Part shown: positions 5,560 through 6,754 of the stretch, in pieces
How the letters are laid out: the number at the start of each line of letters is the position of its first letter
How positions within the stretch are numbered: the first letter of the stretch is position 1
Source of the DNA: Rhodoferax sp.
GTDB taxonomy: Bacteria; Pseudomonadota; Gammaproteobacteria; Burkholderiales; Burkholderiaceae_C
Length of the DNA stretch: 6,754 nucleotides
Assembly (NCBI GenBank): GCA_020048255.1
Contig: JAIFMR010000085.1
Location: 1-6,754 of the forward strand
Direction of reading: 5' to 3'
Program-made: the position numbers and the translations under genes
Notes under the pieces: model-generated
The model's input: only the letters and a program-made list of their open reading frames with translations
Told to the model about the DNA's origin: nothing
Databases searched by the model: none

Positions 5560-6105
5560 ATGATTGAAAACAAGCCCCCCCAGAAACTTGACGTCAAACA
5601 CGCAGCCCAGTCCTCCTGGCGCGCCGAGGGGCATGATTTGCTCTCCCATTACGAGCGGCTGATGGCAGAGGTGCAAGGCTCGGAAGGTAATACCCCCTTG
5701 CACTGGACGGCGTTCACCGAGTTACGCACCAACCAGGCTGGCACCTTGAGCCCCTGGCTGCATTTGACCGTGGCAACAACCCTGTCGCAGACTTGCCAGC
5801 GCTGCCTGGGTCCGGTCGATGTGGCGGTGCAGATTGATCGGACGTTTCGTTTTGTGGAAAGCGAGGCGGTGGCTGAGCAAGAAGATGAAGAATCTGAAGA
5901 AGATGTGCTGGTGAGCAGTCGGGAATTTGACTTAGGCGCGCTGATTGAAGATGAGGTCTTGATGGACCTGCCCTTGGTGCCGCGCCACGCGCATTGCCCG
6001 GTGTCGGTCAAATTGGCCACGGCAGACCCCGACTTTGACGGCCCATCCGAAAAACCCAACCCATTTGCTGTGTTGGCGCAATTGAAAGGCAAGGATATTG
6101 GCTGA
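5560..6105 (+). CDS. yceD: YceD family protein (DUF177)
   Basis: A 181-residue cytoplasmic protein of the DUF177 family, linked in E. coli and plant plastids to 23S rRNA accumulation; the mechanism is unclear. KLDVK (9-13) is the usual N-terminal motif. CQRCLGP (79-85) and HAHCP (143-147) carry the conserved cysteines. LIEDEVLMDLPLVPRH (128-143) and NPFAVLAQLK (167-176) are family hallmarks. A very acidic run, EQEDEESEED (106-115), sits in the middle. I chose ATG 5560 because it places the KLDVK motif 8 residues in, as in relatives. GTG 5518 and ATG 5527 are in frame upstream, but the extra residues (MACMSYRDSLTLRL) look unlike the family and would overlap yceF. No Shine-Dalgarno sequence precedes 5560. 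The neighbour rpmF is the classic partner. Confidence 0.9.
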   Translation: MIENKPPQKLDVKHAAQSSWRAEGHDLLSHYERLMAEVQGSEGNTPLHWTAFTELRTNQAGTLSPWLHLTVATTLSQTCQRCLGPVDVAVQIDRTFRFVESEAVAEQEDEESEEDVLVSSREFDLGALIEDEVLMDLPLVPRHAHCPVSVKLATADPDFDGPSEKPNPFAVLAQLKGKDIG

Positions 6106-6129
6106 TCTGCGAAGTCGATTCGCGATCAG
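6102..6129 (+). repeat. Hairpin spanning the yceD stop codon
   Basis: CTGATC (6102-6107) pairs with GATCAG (6124-6129), and GCGAA (6109-6113) with TTCGC (6119-6123), leaving one bulged T (6108) and a 5-nt loop: 11 pairs in all. It contains the yceD TGA (6103-6105) and abuts the candidate rpmF -10 box. Only a poor T stretch follows. It may be an RNA processing or stability hairpin in a yceD-rpmF transcript, or an operator over the rpmF promoter. Confidence 0.55.
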
Positions 6130-6130
6130 T

Positions 6131-6136
6131 TATACT
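6131..6136 (+). promoter_or_regulatory. Candidate -10 box for rpmF
   Basis: TATACT matches the sigma-70 -10 consensus at 5 of 6 positions and lies 88 bp before the rpmF ATG. The matching -35 position (about 6108-6113, TGCGAA) is poor and there is no extended -10. A promoter here would make a leader of about 80 nt, which also contains the small inverted repeat AGCTG-TGTG-CAGCT at 6157-6170. Confidence 0.35.
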
Positions 6137-6213
6137 CTGCAGCTTTTGCGCACATCAGCTGTGTGCAGCTAAACCAACCCAATTTGCCGCAATCATGGCG
6201 GCTCACAGTCTTT

Positions 6214-6218
6214 AGGAG
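6214..6218 (+). promoter_or_regulatory. Shine-Dalgarno site of rpmF
   Basis: AGGAG, 6 nt before the rpmF ATG, is the strongest ribosome binding site in the window. This fits a highly expressed ribosomal protein gene. Confidence 0.85.
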
Positions 6219-6224
6219 CGGAAC

Positions 6225-6407
6225 ATGGCCGTCCAGCAAAACAAAAAGTCACCTTCGAAGCGCGGTATGCACCGCTCACACAACGCCTTGGTTGTGCCCG
6301 GCATTGCCGTGGAGTCCACCACAGGCGAGACGCATTTGCGTCACCACATCAGCCCCACAGGTTTTTACCGTGGTCGCAAAGTGCTCAAGACCAAGTCCGA
6401 AGCCTAA
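6225..6407 (+). CDS. rpmF: 50S ribosomal protein L32
   Basis: Small, basic structural protein of the large ribosomal subunit, 60 residues. The N-terminus MAVQQNKKSPSKRGMHRSHN is the diagnostic L32 motif, and HHISPTGFYRGRKV (40-53) is the usual C-terminal part. It lacks the CxxC zinc-binding cysteines found in some L32 proteins, as does E. coli L32. A strong ribosome binding site decides the start. It lies 119 bp after yceD and is followed by a strong terminator, so transcription of this unit largely ends here before plsX. Confidence 0.98.
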   Translation: MAVQQNKKSPSKRGMHRSHNALVVPGIAVESTTGETHLRHHISPTGFYRGRKVLKTKSEA

Positions 6408-6423
6408 ACCAGTTTAAGCATTC

Positions 6424-6467
6424 AGGCCCGAGGCTACCCTTTGTGTAGCCTCGGGCCTTTGCTTTTT
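6424..6467 (+). terminator. Rho-independent terminator after rpmF
   Basis: A perfect 14-bp stem (6424-6437 with 6445-6458, arms beginning AGGCCCGAGG and ending CCTCGGGCCT) with a 7-nt loop is followed by TTTGCTTTTT (6458-6467). It begins 17 bp after the rpmF stop. Stem strength and the T tract make this a confident intrinsic terminator; the GC break in the T tract may allow some read-through. Confidence 0.92.
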
Positions 6468-6518
6468 CAGGGTCCGGTTTGTCGATTTGATGAGAAGTAT
6501 GTTGGTTTGTAGTTATTC

Positions 6519-6754
6519 ATGATCACTATTGCTGTTGACTGCATGGGGGGCGACCACGGCCCGCGCGTGACTCTGCCTGCCTGTACCCGTTTTTTGGATG
6601 GTCATCCCGATGTTCACCTCATTGTGGTGGGTTTGCCTGAGAGCTTGAAGGACTACGTGCACACACGTGCTACGGTCGTGCTGGCCAGTGAGGTGGTCAC
6701 CATGGACGACCCGCTGGAAGTGGCTTTGCGGCGCAAAAAAGACTCCTCCATGCG
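6519..6754 (+). CDS. plsX: Phosphate acyltransferase PlsX, N-terminal part (partial)
   Basis: Converts acyl-ACP and phosphate to acyl-phosphate, the acyl donor for PlsY in phosphatidic acid synthesis; a peripheral membrane enzyme. The window has 78 complete codons and two bases of the next; the gene runs off the right edge. MITIAVDCMGGDHGPRVTLP (1-20) is the characteristic N-terminal motif, followed by LIVVGLPESL (34-43) and VVTMDDPLEVALRRKKDSSM (59-78), which matches the family's DDP...ALRrKkdSSM stretch. The ATG at 6519 is the only start that fits; nearby upstream ATGs are out of frame. No clear Shine-Dalgarno sequence precedes it, and it lies 51 bp after a strong terminator, so it needs its own promoter or read-through. 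fabH usually follows in this cluster but is outside the window. Confidence 0.95.
   Translation, partial: MITIAVDCMGGDHGPRVTLPACTRFLDGHPDVHLIVVGLPESLKDYVHTRATVVLASEVVTMDDPLEVALRRKKDSSM

Noticed and set aside
6163..6417. 84-codon plus-strand frame overlapping rpmF
   Set aside because: It covers rpmF in another frame; L32 is unmistakable and has the strong ribosome binding site.
1..6754. CRISPR array, transposon, phage genes, tRNA, toxin-antitoxin or defence system
   Set aside because: No regularly spaced repeats, transposase or integrase motifs, cloverleaf or small toxin-antitoxin pair were seen; every gene fits a housekeeping family.

Overview
The window looks like a chromosomal housekeeping segment of a betaproteobacterium, most likely order Burkholderiales and family Comamonadaceae (Rhodoferax/Polaromonas-like). 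That placement is inference from protein resemblance, moderate GC content and gene order; no marker here names a genus. I see no mobile element, CRISPR array, tRNA or rRNA.

Layout from left to right. The 5' part of rne (RNase E) runs leftward off the window from 419. A 522-bp divergent gap (420-941) has no convincing gene but holds a series of short inverted repeats; most of it would be the rne leader or promoter region. Rightward from 942 comes a tight set: rluC (23S rRNA pseudouridine synthase), a HAD phosphatase overlapping it by 4 bp, a small Rieske [2Fe-2S] protein, and an SppA-type (S49) membrane serine peptidase overlapping the Rieske gene by 17 bp. A leftward pair converges on it, 6 bp from the end of sppA: a Maf/YceF nucleotide pyrophosphatase followed, with a 4-bp overlap, by an RsmI-like SAM-dependent methyltransferase. 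Rightward again come yceD (DUF177), rpmF (ribosomal protein L32), a strong intrinsic terminator, and the 5' end of plsX (phosphate acyltransferase), cut by the window end.

The backbone rne(-) rluC(+) yceF(-) yceD(+) rpmF(+) plsX(+) is the order and orientation known from Escherichia coli. Relative to it, this window carries four extra genes between rluC and yceF: HAD, Rieske, sppA and the methyltransferase. The backbone theme is RNA processing and ribosome assembly (RNase E, RluC, YceD, L32) next to the start of phospholipid synthesis (PlsX), with a nucleotide housekeeping enzyme (YceF).

I did not find a plausible new defence or mobile system. The items most worth a second look are the structured rne leader, the extra gene block inside a conserved cluster, the divergent RsmI paralogue, and the hairpin and terminator on either side of rpmF. 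Several genes (rluC, Rieske, sppA, yceD, plsX) have no clear Shine-Dalgarno sequence.
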